Part shown: positions 54,878 through 63,920 of the stretch, piece by piece | Numbering within the stretch: the first letter of the stretch is position 1 | How the letters are laid out: each line of letters starts with the position of its first letter | NCBI RefSeq assembly: GCF_002285415.1 | Contig: NZ_NSBU01000007.1 | Coordinates: forward strand, 808,501-872,500 | Length of the DNA: 64,000 nt | Source: Actibacterium pelagium | Lineage (GTDB): Bacteria > Pseudomonadota > Alphaproteobacteria > Rhodobacterales > Rhodobacteraceae | Direction of reading: 5' to 3' | Position numbers and translations under genes: made by a program | Notes under the pieces: model-generated | What the model saw: only the letters and a program-made list of their open reading frames with translations | Told to the model about the DNA's origin: nothing | The model's database searches: none

Positions 54878-54950
54878 TTGGAAAGTTTTCTCCCGATTTG
54901 GACCGCGTTTATGAGAAATTAACAATTGAGTAACGAGTGTCGAAGTAGCG

Positions 54951-54965
54951 TTAACAGAGCATTAA
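54951..54965 (+). promoter_or_regulatory. CtrA-type site TTAA-N7-TTAA
   Basis: TTAACAGAGCATTAA matches the full CtrA recognition pattern (TTAA, seven bases, TTAA). It lies 56 bases before the PAS-protein ATG and 73 bases upstream of the divergent yicC start. Match by eye; chance occurrence is possible. Confidence 0.5.
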
Positions 54966-55021
54966 GTTCGCGACAACGACAGAGACAACGACAAGGGGGT
55001 CCTGTCGCGGACCGTGGTGCT

Positions 55022-55690
55022 ATGCGTGATCAGGTGATTGATTTAATGCAATATAGAAATGCTGAACATTTCCATTTGCTGAACGAAGTGGAATCCTATT
55101 GGGAAGCGCTTCGTGATGGGGCCTCGGCCCCTTTTCGCGATCAGATTGATCCACGCGGCCTCGAACGAGCTTTGGACAATGTTTTCTATATTGAAAAGCT
55201 AGGCGCTGGCGCAGTTCGCTTCCGGCTTGCCGGCAAAGTGGTTGAACAGCTGATCGGGATGGACCCACGCAGCATGCCGTTTGTCAGCCTGTTTGACGGC
55301 GCCGATCGTACGGCTGCTCGCAATCTCGTCGAAAATGCCTTTGAGCGCCCGCAGGTTGTCAGAATGCGCCTGTTCTCGAAAGGACCTAATGGTCAGTCCA
55401 AATTTAATCTGTCCGGAGGTCTGATCCTGTTGCCCCTGAAAGATGCTAAGGGATCTGTCAGAAGGGCCTTGGGATGTTTACAGGTCGAGAAAAAAGATGC
55501 GCCTTCGATGAGGAACTTCACAATTCAAACGGTGACCACGCGCAATCTGGCACCGCTTGAAAAGCGGCCAGAAAAAATGCCCCCTCTGATCGAGGAGGCA
55601 TTTACCGAGTTCAATGAAGACCCGGCCAAGTTCGACCACAAACCCGCAAAAACTGACGTCACGCCATTTCTGCGGGTCGTGAAATCTTAG
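55022..55690 (+). CDS. PAS domain-containing protein (PAS_5 family)
   Basis: 222 residues from the ATG at 55022 ([17 protein letters not shown]); the frame extends to a TTG at 54926 with a low-complexity RQRQRQRQ stretch that is unlikely to be coding. It has the alphaproteobacterial PAS_5 pattern: [48 protein letters not shown] and [18 protein letters not shown]. No output domain is attached, so it is likely a single-domain sensor. A CtrA-type site lies upstream. The stop shares TTAG with the convergent DAHP synthase gene. Confidence 0.8.
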   Translation: MRDQVIDLMQYRNAEHFHLLNEVESYWEALRDGASAPFRDQIDPRGLERALDNVFYIEKLGAGAVRFRLAGKVVEQLIGMDPRSMPFVSLFDGADRTAARNLVENAFERPQVVRMRLFSKGPNGQSKFNLSGGLILLPLKDAKGSVRRALGCLQVEKKDAPSMRNFTIQTVTTRNLAPLEKRPEKMPPLIEEAFTEFNEDPAKFDHKPAKTDVTPFLRVVKS

Positions 55691-57060
55691 GTGTTCACGG
55701 CGGCCTGTTTCGCCGAGTCGTGACGCTTTGACAATTCTTCAGCAACCAGGAAGGCCAGTTCCAGCGATTGCGAAGCATTCAGGCGCGGATCGCAGGCGGT
55801 GTGGTACCGGTCCGACAGATCTTCGTCAGTGATCGCACGAATACCGCCGGTGCATTCGGTTACGTCTTTGCCGGTCATCTCGAAATGCACACCACCGGGG
55901 ATCGTCCCCTCGGCCGCGTGAACGCCAAAGAATTCCTGAACTTCACCAAGAACATTGTCGAACGGGCGCGTCTTATAGCCAGTTGCCGACTTGATGGTGT
56001 TGCCGTGCATGGGATCACAGCTCCAGACGACATTAGCGCCTTCTTCCTGAACGGCCTTGATCAGGCGTGGCAGGTGATCACCCACATTGCCCGCACCGAA
56101 ACGTGCGATCAGGGTCAGACGACCCGCTTCGTTTTCCGGGTTCAGGGTTGCCATCAAGTGTTTCAGGTCATCCGCTGAAGTGGTCGGGCCGCATTTCAAG
56201 CCGATCGGGTTGATTACGCCCTTACAGAACTCAACATGCGCACCGTCGGGTTGACGGGTCCGGTCGCCGATCCAAATCATGTGACCAGAGCCAGCAACCC
56301 AGTTGCCGCTAGTGGAATCGACACGCGTCAGCGCCTCTTCATATTCCAACAGAAGCGCTTCGTGCGACGTGTAAAAGTTCACAGTCCGCATGCTGTCGGA
56401 GTTGTCAGAATTCATGCCGGCCGCGTTCATGAAGTCCAGCGTATCCGAAATGCGGTTTGCCATATCGCGGTAACGCTCGGCTTTCTCGCTATCGGTAAAG
56501 CCCAGTGTCCAGGAATGGACGTGATGCATATCGGCGAAACCACCTTGCGAGAATGCCCGCAGAAGGTTTAGCGACGCGGCCGCCTGTGTGTAGGCCTGTA
56601 ACATACGGTTCGGATCGGGCACACGGTCTTCGGGAGTGAAGTCAAAGCCGTTGATGATATCGCCACGATAGGACGGCAGCTCTACCCCACCCTTGGTTTC
56701 CGTCGGCGCAGAACGCGGTTTCGCGAACTGGCCCGCAACGCGTCCCACCTTGATGACCGGCACTTTCGCGCCGTAGGTCAGTACCATCGCCATCTGCAGC
56801 ATCACCTTGAAGGTGTCGCGGATCGTGTCGGCGGAAAATTCACCAAAGCTTTCCGCGCAATCGCCGCCCTGCAACAGGAAGGCCTCGCCGCGCGATGCGG
56901 CAGCCAATTTTGCGCGAAGGGCGCGTGCTTCGCCTGCAAAGACCAGCGGCGGATACTTTGCAAGCTGAGCCTCCGCGGCCTCCAGCGCTGCAGAGTCCGT
57001 ATATTCGGGCATCTGAACTCTGGGCTTGTTGCGCCAGTCAGTTTTTTGCCACTGTGCCAT
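55687..57060 (-). CDS. Class II 3-deoxy-7-phosphoheptulonate (DAHP) synthase
   Basis: 457 residues from the ATG at 57060, with GGAG seven bases upstream; the open frame to 57216 has no family match. It is the plant/mycobacterial type: [19 protein letters not shown] at the N terminus, [54 protein letters not shown] and [15 protein letters not shown] (metal and PEP sites). It condenses phosphoenolpyruvate and erythrose 4-phosphate at the start of the shikimate pathway. No other aromatic-pathway gene is near. Confidence 0.96.
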   Translation of the reverse strand: MAQWQKTDWRNKPRVQMPEYTDSAALEAAEAQLAKYPPLVFAGEARALRAKLAAASRGEAFLLQGGDCAESFGEFSADTIRDTFKVMLQMAMVLTYGAKVPVIKVGRVAGQFAKPRSAPTETKGGVELPSYRGDIINGFDFTPEDRVPDPNRMLQAYTQAAASLNLLRAFSQGGFADMHHVHSWTLGFTDSEKAERYRDMANRISDTLDFMNAAGMNSDNSDSMRTVNFYTSHEALLLEYEEALTRVDSTSGNWVAGSGHMIWIGDRTRQPDGAHVEFCKGVINPIGLKCGPTTSADDLKHLMATLNPENEAGRLTLIARFGAGNVGDHLPRLIKAVQEEGANVVWSCDPMHGNTIKSATGYKTRPFDNVLGEVQEFFGVHAAEGTIPGGVHFEMTGKDVTECTGGIRAITDEDLSDRYHTACDPRLNASQSLELAFLVAEELSKRHDSAKQAAVNT

Positions 57061-57414
57061 CTCTTTGCTCCATAAATCGGTTTCAGCAAAGGGTTTATAG
57101 GAAACCATAGAGTAACACGCCACAGCAAAATCCAGAAATATCGTTAATATGTTAGGCGCTAACAGGCATGCATCGCCTGCCAGAACAAGAGCCGAAGCCG
57201 ATTGGCATTCTCGCAAGAGGGGCCGAGTTTCTTTAACGACTAAATAATTGATTCATCTAGGCTTTAAAAAACTTATTCACAGGCCGCCCAAAAGGCCAAA
57301 TTTGTGACCATGATTCAAACGTATTTGGTCATAATCCGCCTTCATAAACACAGGGAAATCGTTTCAAGGCGTTCAAAAGCCCTGAGCGCGATCAACAGGT
57401 TAACGGAGAACCTT
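57061..57414. other. Divergent intergenic region
   Basis: About 350 AT-rich bases between the DAHP synthase and the secreted-protein gene. It must hold both promoters. A perfect DnaA-box consensus TTATTCACA lies at 57273-57281, but it is isolated. No further gene is seen. Confidence 0.5.
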
Positions 57415-57786
57415 ATGAAACGGATCCTTCTTGCGTGCGCTCTAACCGCTTTTCCCTTTGCCGCCTCAGCCCAAGGTGCCGTGAAAATCATCTACGCCTG
57501 CAAGATTGATCAGAATTGTTCTTCGGGCAGCTGCGAGGCAAACGAACCGCCCTTCATGTTCCAGCTGGTTCATGACACGGAAGAAGATATCGGAACCGTT
57601 TTGTTTGGCGATCAATCGGCGGATACGATCGCAGTGGCTGGTATGGGAACGCAGGATTTCACGCAGCTTCGCGACGAAAGCAGCGTTAGCTTCTCTATCC
57701 GCAAAAGCTCTGGCACACTTGAAGTGCGCGCGCATGGACCGGCAGGATCCTCGCTTGAAAAAGGTCTTTGCGGGACAGACCAGTAA
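57415..57786 (+). CDS. Secreted protein of unknown function with conserved-looking cysteines
   Basis: 123 residues from the ATG at 57415, with CGGAGA seven bases upstream. A clear signal peptide (MKRILLACALTAFPFAASAQ) would export it to the periplasm. The mature part has a cysteine-rich start (ACKIDQNCSSGSCEANEPP) and one more cysteine near the end (GLCGTD), so disulfides are likely. I do not recognise the family. The nucleotidyltransferase gene follows 41 bases later, without an obvious functional link. Confidence 0.8.
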   Translation: MKRILLACALTAFPFAASAQGAVKIIYACKIDQNCSSGSCEANEPPFMFQLVHDTEEDIGTVLFGDQSADTIAVAGMGTQDFTQLRDESSVSFSIRKSSGTLEVRAHGPAGSSLEKGLCGTDQ

Positions 57787-57827
57787 GCTGCGTTGCCCAG
57801 CATAATTTCTTGTGCTCTTGTTGAGCC

Positions 57828-58427
57828 ATGGATCAAAGAACTGTTCTCCTACTCGCAGCGGGCGCTTCGCGCCGGATGGGCGGTCGCGACAAGCTGCTCG
57901 AACTTATAGACGGCACCCCTATCATCGCACGGCAGGCAAAAAACGCTCTAGCCGTCGCGGACAACGTCCTTGTGACGCTGCCACCAGATCGACCCAAACG
58001 ACTTAAGGTGTTGCAGCACCTTCGAGACAAGCTGAACATCATAGAGGTTCCAGGCGCCGATCAGGGGATGTCCGCATCCTTTCGCGCTGTCAGTCAGCTC
58101 GATATCCCCGGGCCCATCATGGTCTTGCCTTGCGATATGCCTGAACTTACCAAAGAGCTTCTCGACACGGTTTGGCTGACATACGAGGGAAACCCTAACT
58201 CGATTGTCAGAGGTGCTGCCGAAGATGGCACTCCCGGGCACCCGGTTATCTTCCCACAAGACCTGATTGAACGCTTCGCGACACTTACTGGCGACGAAGG
58301 CGCGCGCGCTATTCTAAAACAGAACAAGGATCGGATCGTAAAAACGCCGCTTCCTGGGGAAGCGGCGCTGATTGACTTGGATACGCCAGAGGCGTGGGAT
58401 TGCTGGAAGGCGTCAAATCGCCTTTAG
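57828..58427 (+). CDS. MobA-like NTP transferase (MocA-type nucleotidyltransferase)
   Basis: 199 residues. Nucleotide-binding motif LLLAAGASRRMGGRDKLLE at residues 7-25, metal/NTP motif VLPCDMPELT, and DGTPGHPVIFP. The family transfers CMP or GMP to the molybdenum cofactor (MocA, MobA) or acts in related cofactor maturation. No molybdoenzyme genes lie nearby, so the cofactor is uncertain. The last 15 bases overlap the convergent Hint-protein gene. Confidence 0.87.
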   Translation: MDQRTVLLLAAGASRRMGGRDKLLELIDGTPIIARQAKNALAVADNVLVTLPPDRPKRLKVLQHLRDKLNIIEVPGADQGMSASFRAVSQLDIPGPIMVLPCDMPELTKELLDTVWLTYEGNPNSIVRGAAEDGTPGHPVIFPQDLIERFATLTGDEGARAILKQNKDRIVKTPLPGEAALIDLDTPEAWDCWKASNRL

Positions 58428-58997
58428 TTTACCCCAGAAGCTACGAATAACGACGGGCTTGCGGCTGAACGTATCTGCCTTCTTATCGCGCATTTCCGGG
58501 AACACTGCGTAAAGCTCTGTACGCTGTGCATTCCGGCGCACGCCGTTGTCCGAATCTAGCGGGCTATAGCACTCGACCCAAAGACCGTTGGCTTTGATAA
58601 TCTCATGCCGATCAAAATGAATGTGGATATAGCTTAGAGCATCAGGGTCGGCGCGCCGTATTCCGTGTCCATCCAGAAGTTTCTTCGCGGGGACACGATC
58701 TTCATCCATCATCAAAACACCAACTCGTTGGCAGCATTCCGCATCCAACCAGGTGTTCTGGCTGACGGCCATGTCACGTTCCGGAAGGTTCCGGCCCAGA
58801 GCACTTTTCTGAATAAACACTGGCAACAGATGCCGGTTTCCATAAAGCTCGTGGAAGTTAAGCATTGCAGAACTTTTCCAACGGATCTGAACCGCGACGC
58901 CTTTCTTGTTTAGAACGACGTCACCTGTGCCTAGCTCTTGAATTGGGCGCTGACCGCTTGGTGTCTCGACCAAGGTTCCGGGGGTAAAAAACGGCAT
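58413..58997 (-). CDS. Hint-domain-like protein lacking the catalytic residues
   Basis: 194 residues. The pattern GTLVETPSGQRPIQELGTGDVVL, then IRW, LPVFIQKSALGRNLPERDMAVS, and FDRHEIIKANGLWVECY follows the Hint_2 family common in Rhodobacteraceae. The expected first cysteine is missing (FFTPGT where the family has CFTPGT), and the block that normally reads SPNHR is SQNTW. Self-cleavage is therefore unlikely, and it may be a decayed or repurposed domain. It has no attached repeats or secretion domain. It ends inside the convergent nucleotidyltransferase gene. Confidence 0.75.
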   Translation of the reverse strand: MPFFTPGTLVETPSGQRPIQELGTGDVVLNKKGVAVQIRWKSSAMLNFHELYGNRHLLPVFIQKSALGRNLPERDMAVSQNTWLDAECCQRVGVLMMDEDRVPAKKLLDGHGIRRADPDALSYIHIHFDRHEIIKANGLWVECYSPLDSDNGVRRNAQRTELYAVFPEMRDKKADTFSRKPVVIRSFWGKLKAI

Positions 58998-59704
58998 ATC
59001 TGTCTACTCACTCAAATAAACGCTCACGGGGCAAACCCCAAAACTTTTCCAAACGCGATCAACGGTCGAGCGGCGAAACATAATTCACCTAAAAAACTCT
59101 TTATAAATGCTTTGGTCATAAAGCGCCTTCACGCCGTCCGACCGTCTCACGCTATCCTTTGCCGTAAATTCGCCTCCGCGAATTCTTGGCGATTGTCTGG
59201 CCTCTATCCGCAGGAAGTGATTGATACCGCTGAAAAATTGCGGCGAATTTTTTTCTCACCTACCGGCTCTATAACTCCGGTGTTTGTACCACCGTCTGCG
59301 ACCGAAGCCATCCAATCAGGACATGTTAAGGATACGACTCACGCATCCCGAGGAGAAGGGGAAATTGGCCAAAATGTGACCAAAAAAGGCATCTTTGGGG
59401 TGAATTGGGGCAATTATTTGACGCTAATTTTTGGCGATTATGTTCAAGAATTAGCCCGGTCACTTAAGAAAGATCGCTTTAACTAGAATCTGCAGCTGTT
59501 TGTTTTTTTTATATATTTCACAAACTGTATACGAAAGTATATAAACCAGCAGAAAAATGACGGGTACCAAAGTGGCCTTGCCCCTTCCTACAAAATTCCA
59601 GATGGCGATTTATCGATTTAACAAAGAAATAAGCCGCAACAGTCTGCCAAATTAAGGGGAATTGATTGCAAACTACGAAATATGGCTGCGAATCGGATTG
59701 TTTT
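58998..59704. other. AT-rich intergenic region, no confident gene
   Basis: About 700 bases between the Hint-like gene and tRNA-Leu. A plus-strand frame reaching 59486 has no domain and no ribosome site. Small hairpins occur: 59167-59173 with 59178-59184 (7 bp), and TATAC-GAAA-GTATA at 59528-59541 with a GNRA-type loop. Base composition falls sharply from about 59480. Nothing here can be assigned. Confidence 0.5.
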
Positions 59705-59790
59705 TGGTGCCCAAGGAGAGATTCGAACTCTCACGATGTTGCCATCGGGGGATTTTGAATCCCCTGCGTCTACCATTCCGCCACTTGGGC
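59705..59790 (-). tRNA. tRNA-Leu (anticodon CAA)
   Basis: 86 bases on the minus strand, from GCCCAAGTGGCGGAATGG to an encoded CCA. The acceptor stem is GCCCAAG/CTTGGGC. The anticodon stem GGGGA/TCCCC encloses the loop TTCAAAA, giving anticodon CAA, which decodes UUG. The long variable arm (CGATGGCAACATCG) and the GAGAGTTCGAATCTCTC T-arm confirm a class II leucine tRNA. Confidence 0.97.
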
Positions 59791-59929
59791 CCGCGCAACG
59801 AGACGACTCATTGCGTCGGTCCGTCAGGGTTTAGCAACTTGATCAGCGCAGGAAAAGCAGGTTTCGAGTCTGACTTGACTTGCGACCCCGGTCATGGTGC
59901 ATCTGCCTCAACCAAAACAGGGCAAAGAC

Positions 59930-60508
59930 ATGATCCGCAGGCTATATGATTGGACACTTTCACTGGCTGAAACACGCTATGCCCTTTGGGCTTTGGCGTT
60001 GGTTGCCTTTGTTGAAAGCTCCGTTTTTCCGATTCCACCGGACGTCCTTATCATTCCGATGGTCCTTGCTACGCCAAGGCGCGCATGGCTGATCGCCGGC
60101 GTCGCCATGGTGTCTTCTGTTTTGGGCGGGCTGTTTGGCTATTACATTGGCTTCGCCCTTTTCGAGCAGATCGGCTACCCGGTTCTCGATTTTTACGGCA
60201 AGACTGCCTACTTCGAGGAATTCAGCGCCAAGTATAATGAATATGGCGCATGGGCTGTGCTTTTCGCGGGCGTGACCCCCTTCCCTTACAAAGTCATCAC
60301 AATCCTTTCGGGCTCTACCGGCCTCAACCTGGGCGTATTCATGGTGGCGAGCGTCATAGCGCGTGGATTGCGCTTCTTCGTAGTCGCAGGTCTTTTGTGG
60401 AAATTCGGCCCTCCGATCCGCGATTTCATTGAAAAGCGTCTGGGCCTGCTATTTACAATCTTCCTGATCCTGCTGATCGGCAGCTTTGCTTTGGTGAAAT
60501 ATCTATGA
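59930..60508 (+). CDS. DedA/YqaA family membrane protein
   Basis: 192 residues from the ATG at 59930 (MIRRLYDWTLSLAE). Hydrophobic segments lie at about 20-45, 55-80, 125-150 and 165-190. The family motif FVESSVFPIPPDVLIIP and FAGVTPFPYKVITILSG match the SNARE-associated/DedA group, YqaA branch. These inner-membrane proteins are thought to act as lipid scramblases or proton-dependent transporters. It overlaps dsbB by four bases. Confidence 0.9.
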   Translation: MIRRLYDWTLSLAETRYALWALALVAFVESSVFPIPPDVLIIPMVLATPRRAWLIAGVAMVSSVLGGLFGYYIGFALFEQIGYPVLDFYGKTAYFEEFSAKYNEYGAWAVLFAGVTPFPYKVITILSGSTGLNLGVFMVASVIARGLRFFVVAGLLWKFGPPIRDFIEKRLGLLFTIFLILLIGSFALVKYL

Positions 60509-60978
60509 CCCAACAACAAAAAATCTTCCTGGCCGCCTTGGGCTCTGCCGCCCTTCTGCTTGGCGCCTTTGGGTTTCAGTACATCGGCGGGCTGGCCCCG
60601 TGTAAGTTATGTCTGTGGCAGCGCTGGCCCCACGCGGCGGCGATTCTTATCGGCGCGGTCGCGCTTTTGACACAACGCGGACAATTGGCGTTCTTGGGTG
60701 CTGCTGCCGCGCTGACGACCGGCGGCATTGGTGTCTATCATACCGGGGTCGAACGCGGATGGTGGGAAGGCCCGACATCCTGCACTGGTGACGCCAGCAG
60801 CCTTTCAGGCATGACAGGTGGCGATCTTCTGGACTTCAGCGCGCCGGAAACGATCATCATGTGTGATGAGGTTGTCTGGGAAATGCTGGGCCTGTCGATG
60901 GCCAGCTGGAATGCCGTCGCTGCCTTTGGTCTGGCTGCCCTGTGGATCTGGGCCGCCATCACCCCGGAAAAGCATTGA
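60505..60978 (+). CDS. dsbB: Disulfide bond formation protein DsbB
   Basis: 157 residues with four membrane segments. The first periplasmic loop has the CxxC pair (APCKLCLWQRWPH at about 32-44). The second loop has two cysteines, TSCTGD and IIMCDEV, as in DsbB, which passes electrons from DsbA to quinones. It is coupled to the DedA gene (ATGA). No dsbA is adjacent; the only DsbA-fold protein in the window is the FrnE type at 15.7 kb. Confidence 0.93.
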   Translation: MTQQQKIFLAALGSAALLLGAFGFQYIGGLAPCKLCLWQRWPHAAAILIGAVALLTQRGQLAFLGAAAALTTGGIGVYHTGVERGWWEGPTSCTGDASSLSGMTGGDLLDFSAPETIIMCDEVVWEMLGLSMASWNAVAAFGLAALWIWAAITPEKH

Positions 60979-60982
60979 GTGA

Positions 60983-61012
60983 TTGCACACCAGATACTGG
61001 ATCGGATATACT
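60983..61012 (+). promoter_or_regulatory. Probable gyrA promoter
   Basis: TTGCAC (60983-60988), an 18-base spacer and TATACT (61007-61012) on the plus strand give a start of transcription near 61019 and a leader of about 37 bases. Confidence 0.55.
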
Positions 61013-61055
61013 GTCTTACACAAAATATAGAACGTGAGCAGACAGGCGTACACAG

Positions 61056-63782
61056 TTGAGCGATACTCCGGAAACCCCTGAAAACGAAGAAGAAAACACT
61101 CCAGAACGCCCGGTTTACGACGGGCCTTCGATCACGATCGAAGAGGAGATGAAGTCTTCCTACCTCGACTACGCGATGAGCGTGATCGTCAGCCGTGCGA
61201 TTCCCGACCTTCGGGACGGCCTGAAACCGGTTCACCGCCGCATTCTTTTCGCGATGCACGAGACCGGGAATACGCATGAAAAGGCGTACCGGAAATCGGC
61301 CCGTCCTGTCGGCGACGTGATGGGTAAATACCACCCGCACGGTGACAGCGCGATCTATGACGCGCTGGTGCGGATGGCGCAGGATTTCTCTATGTCACTG
61401 CCGCTTCTGGACGGTCAGGGTAACTTCGGCTCGATGGACGGCGATAACCCGGCGGCCATGCGTTATACCGAAGTGCGGATGGATAAACCCGCCGCCTCGC
61501 TGCTGGCAGACATCGAGAAAGACACGGTCGATTTTCAGGACAACTACGACGGCAAAGACCGTGAACCAACGGTCCTGCCCGCACGTTATCCAAACTTGCT
61601 GGTCAACGGGTCTGAAGGCATCGCGGTGGGTATGGCCACGCGCATTCCGCCTCACAATCTGGGCGAGGTTTGCGACGCCACTCTGGCACTGATCGAGAAC
61701 CCTGACCTGACCTCTGAAGACCTGATCGAATACATCCCTGCCCCGGATTTCCCGACCGGCGGACAGATTCTTGGCCGGTCCGGCGCGCGCAAGGCGTATC
61801 TGGAAGGTCGCGGTTCGGTCATCATCCGCGCCAAAACCCACGTCGAAGAGATCCGCAAGGATCGCTACGCCATCATCATCGATGAGATTCCCTATCAGGT
61901 GAACAAGGCCACGATGATCGAAAAGATCGCCGAAATGGCCCGCGAGAAGAAGGTGGAAGGCGTCGCCCACGTACAGGACGAATCCGACCGCGTCGGTGTC
62001 CGCGTTGTGATCGAGCTGAAACGTGATGCGACAGCAGAGGTCGTGCTGAACCAGCTGTTCCGCTTCACCCCGATGCAGACCTCTTTCGGCGCCAATATGC
62101 TGGCCCTGAACGGCGGTCGCCCCGAACAACTGACCCTGCGCGCCTTCCTCACGAATTTCGTCGCGTTCCGCGAACAGGTTGTTGCCCGCCGCACCGCGTT
62201 TGAACTGCGCAAAGCGCGCGAACGCAGCCACATTCTGTGTGGTCTGGCCGTAGCTGTCAGCAATGTGGACGAGGTGGTCGCCACCATCCGTTCCTCTGCC
62301 GACGCGGCCGAAGCTCGTCAAAAACTTATGGAACGCCGCTGGCCCGCCGCCGATATCGCCGAGTACATCCAGCTGATTGATGACCCGTCGCACACGATGA
62401 ACGACGACGGCACCTACAATCTGTCGGAAACCCAAGCCCGCGCAATTCTTGAACTTCGCCTGCAGCGTCTGACCCAGATCGGCGTGAAAGAAGTTACCGA
62501 TGAGTTGCAGGAACTGGCCGCGAAGATCCGCGAATACCTTGATATCCTGCGTTCGCGTGATCGGATCATGGAAATAATCGGAAATGAACTGCGTGAGGTT
62601 CGCGCAAACTTTGCCGTCGAACGTCGCACCGAGATCATCGAATGGTCCGGCGACATGGATGACGAAGACCTGATCGAGCGCGAGGACATGGTCGTGACCG
62701 TGACCTCTGGCGGCTATATCAAACGGACCCCGCTGGCCGATTACCGATCGCAACGCCGTGGCGGCAAAGGCCTGTCGGGTATGGCGACCAAAGAAGAAGA
62801 CGTGGTCACCACCCTCTTCGTTGCCAACACCCATACGCAGCTGTTGTTCTTCACGACAGACGGCATGGTCTACAAGCTGAAGACATGGCGCCTGCCTCAA
62901 GGTGGTCGGACAGCCAAAGGTAAGGCGATCGTTAACATCCTGCCGATCCCGCCCGGTGTTTCGATCGCGGCCATCATGCCCGTCGACCGACCGGACGATG
63001 AATGGGACGAGCTGCAAATCGTCTTCGCGACCTCTGCGGGTGATGTCCGCCGGAACGCGCTGAGCGATTTCACGAATGTCCGCTCAAACGGCAAGATCGC
63101 GATGAAGCTGCCCGAGGGCAAAGAACTGGTAAATGCGCGCATCTGTACCGAAGATGACGATTTCATGCTGGTCACTGCCATGGGCCGCGCCATTCGTTTC
63201 CCGACGACCGAGGTTCGCGTCTTCAAGGGCCGCGACTCTACCGGTGTTCGTGGCATCAAACTGGCCGAGAACGACACCGTCGTGTCGATGTCCGTCATTC
63301 GCCACTTCGAAGCCACTCCTGAAGAGCGTACGGCCTATCTGAAAATGCGCCGCGCGGTTGCCGGGCTGGCAGATGACGCCTCGGAAGAGGATGAAACCCC
63401 GGCAGATCCGAACTTTAGCCAAGAACGCTATGCTGAAATGTCTGCGGCTGAAGACCTGATCCTGACGATCACCTCCGGCGGCAGCGGTAAGCTGAGCTCC
63501 AGCCACGACTACCCGGTTCGGGGCCGTGGTGGGCAAGGTGTTCAGGCGATCGACAAAGGCCTGCGCGCAGGCCCCGTTGTCGCCTCTTTCCCGGTGGAAA
63601 TGGACGACCAGATCATGCTTGTCACGTCGACCGGTCAGTCGATCCGCTGCCCTGTTGACGGCATCTCGTTCCGGTCGCGTTCGGCTGGTGGTGTTCGCGT
63701 CTTCGACACCGCTAAGGATGAACTGGTTTCGTCGGTCGCATGGATCGCTGAACAGGATAATGAGGAACAGGGAGAAGAGTGA
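61056..63782 (+). CDS. gyrA: DNA gyrase subunit A
   Basis: 908 residues, starting with TTG at 61056 (SDTPETPEN); no ATG precedes the conserved [19 protein letters not shown]. The catalytic tyrosine is Tyr137 in [10 protein letters not shown]. The quinolone-resistance region reads [13 protein letters not shown], with Ser98 and Asp102 in the susceptible form. The C-terminal beta-pinwheel carries the gyrase-specific GyrA box QRRGGKG, which separates it from ParC. The tail is acidic. A stem-loop spans the stop codon. Confidence 0.97.
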   Translation: MSDTPETPENEEENTPERPVYDGPSITIEEEMKSSYLDYAMSVIVSRAIPDLRDGLKPVHRRILFAMHETGNTHEKAYRKSARPVGDVMGKYHPHGDSAIYDALVRMAQDFSMSLPLLDGQGNFGSMDGDNPAAMRYTEVRMDKPAASLLADIEKDTVDFQDNYDGKDREPTVLPARYPNLLVNGSEGIAVGMATRIPPHNLGEVCDATLALIENPDLTSEDLIEYIPAPDFPTGGQILGRSGARKAYLEGRGSVIIRAKTHVEEIRKDRYAIIIDEIPYQVNKATMIEKIAEMAREKKVEGVAHVQDESDRVGVRVVIELKRDATAEVVLNQLFRFTPMQTSFGANMLALNGGRPEQLTLRAFLTNFVAFREQVVARRTAFELRKARERSHILCGLAVAVSNVDEVVATIRSSADAAEARQKLMERRWPAADIAEYIQLIDDPSHTMNDDGTYNLSETQARAILELRLQRLTQIGVKEVTDELQELAAKIREYLDILRSRDRIMEIIGNELREVRANFAVERRTEIIEWSGDMDDEDLIEREDMVVTVTSGGYIKRTPLADYRSQRRGGKGLSGMATKEEDVVTTLFVANTHTQLLFFTTDGMVYKLKTWRLPQGGRTAKGKAIVNILPIPPGVSIAAIMPVDRPDDEWDELQIVFATSAGDVRRNALSDFTNVRSNGKIAMKLPEGKELVNARICTEDDDFMLVTAMGRAIRFPTTEVRVFKGRDSTGVRGIKLAENDTVVSMSVIRHFEATPEERTAYLKMRRAVAGLADDASEEDETPADPNFSQERYAEMSAAEDLILTITSGGSGKLSSSHDYPVRGRGGQGVQAIDKGLRAGPVVASFPVEMDDQIMLVTSTGQSIRCPVDGISFRSRSAGGVRVFDTAKDELVSSVAWIAEQDNEEQGEE

Positions 63783-63791
63783 TCTTCTCCC
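63769..63791 (+). other. Hairpin spanning the gyrA stop codon
   Basis: 9-bp stem (63770-63778 with 63783-63791) closed by the GNRA-type loop GTGA, which contains most of the TGA stop. No T-run follows, so it is not a standard intrinsic terminator. It may protect the 3' end or slow termination. Confidence 0.6.
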
Positions 63792-63920
63792 GCTCCCTCG
63801 CGTTAACCTTAACAAGGCGCGTTAACCATTTAATTTCATAAAACTTTATTCAACCTGATCTCTTCCCGTACACCAATGACATCGACCGATCATGGTCGTG
63901 CGGCCAGAAGGGATTTGGTT

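Noticed and set aside
57273-57281. Perfect DnaA-box consensus TTATTCACA as a hint of a replication origin
   Set aside because: Only one box is present, with no cluster, no AT-rich unwinding element and no dnaA, parAB or hemE neighbours.
58938-59486. 182-residue plus-strand frame across the Hint-gene start and the intergenic region
   Set aside because: It starts antisense inside the Hint-like gene, has no ribosome site or domain, and its composition follows the AT-rich spacer.
61395-63017. 540-residue minus-strand frame opposite gyrA
   Set aside because: Shadow of the gyrA codon pattern; no ribosome site and no recognisable protein.
63803-63833. TTAACC/TTAACCAT cluster before the last gene as CtrA sites
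   Set aside because: The TTAA elements are spaced by 2 and 4 bases rather than 7, so the full site is not met.
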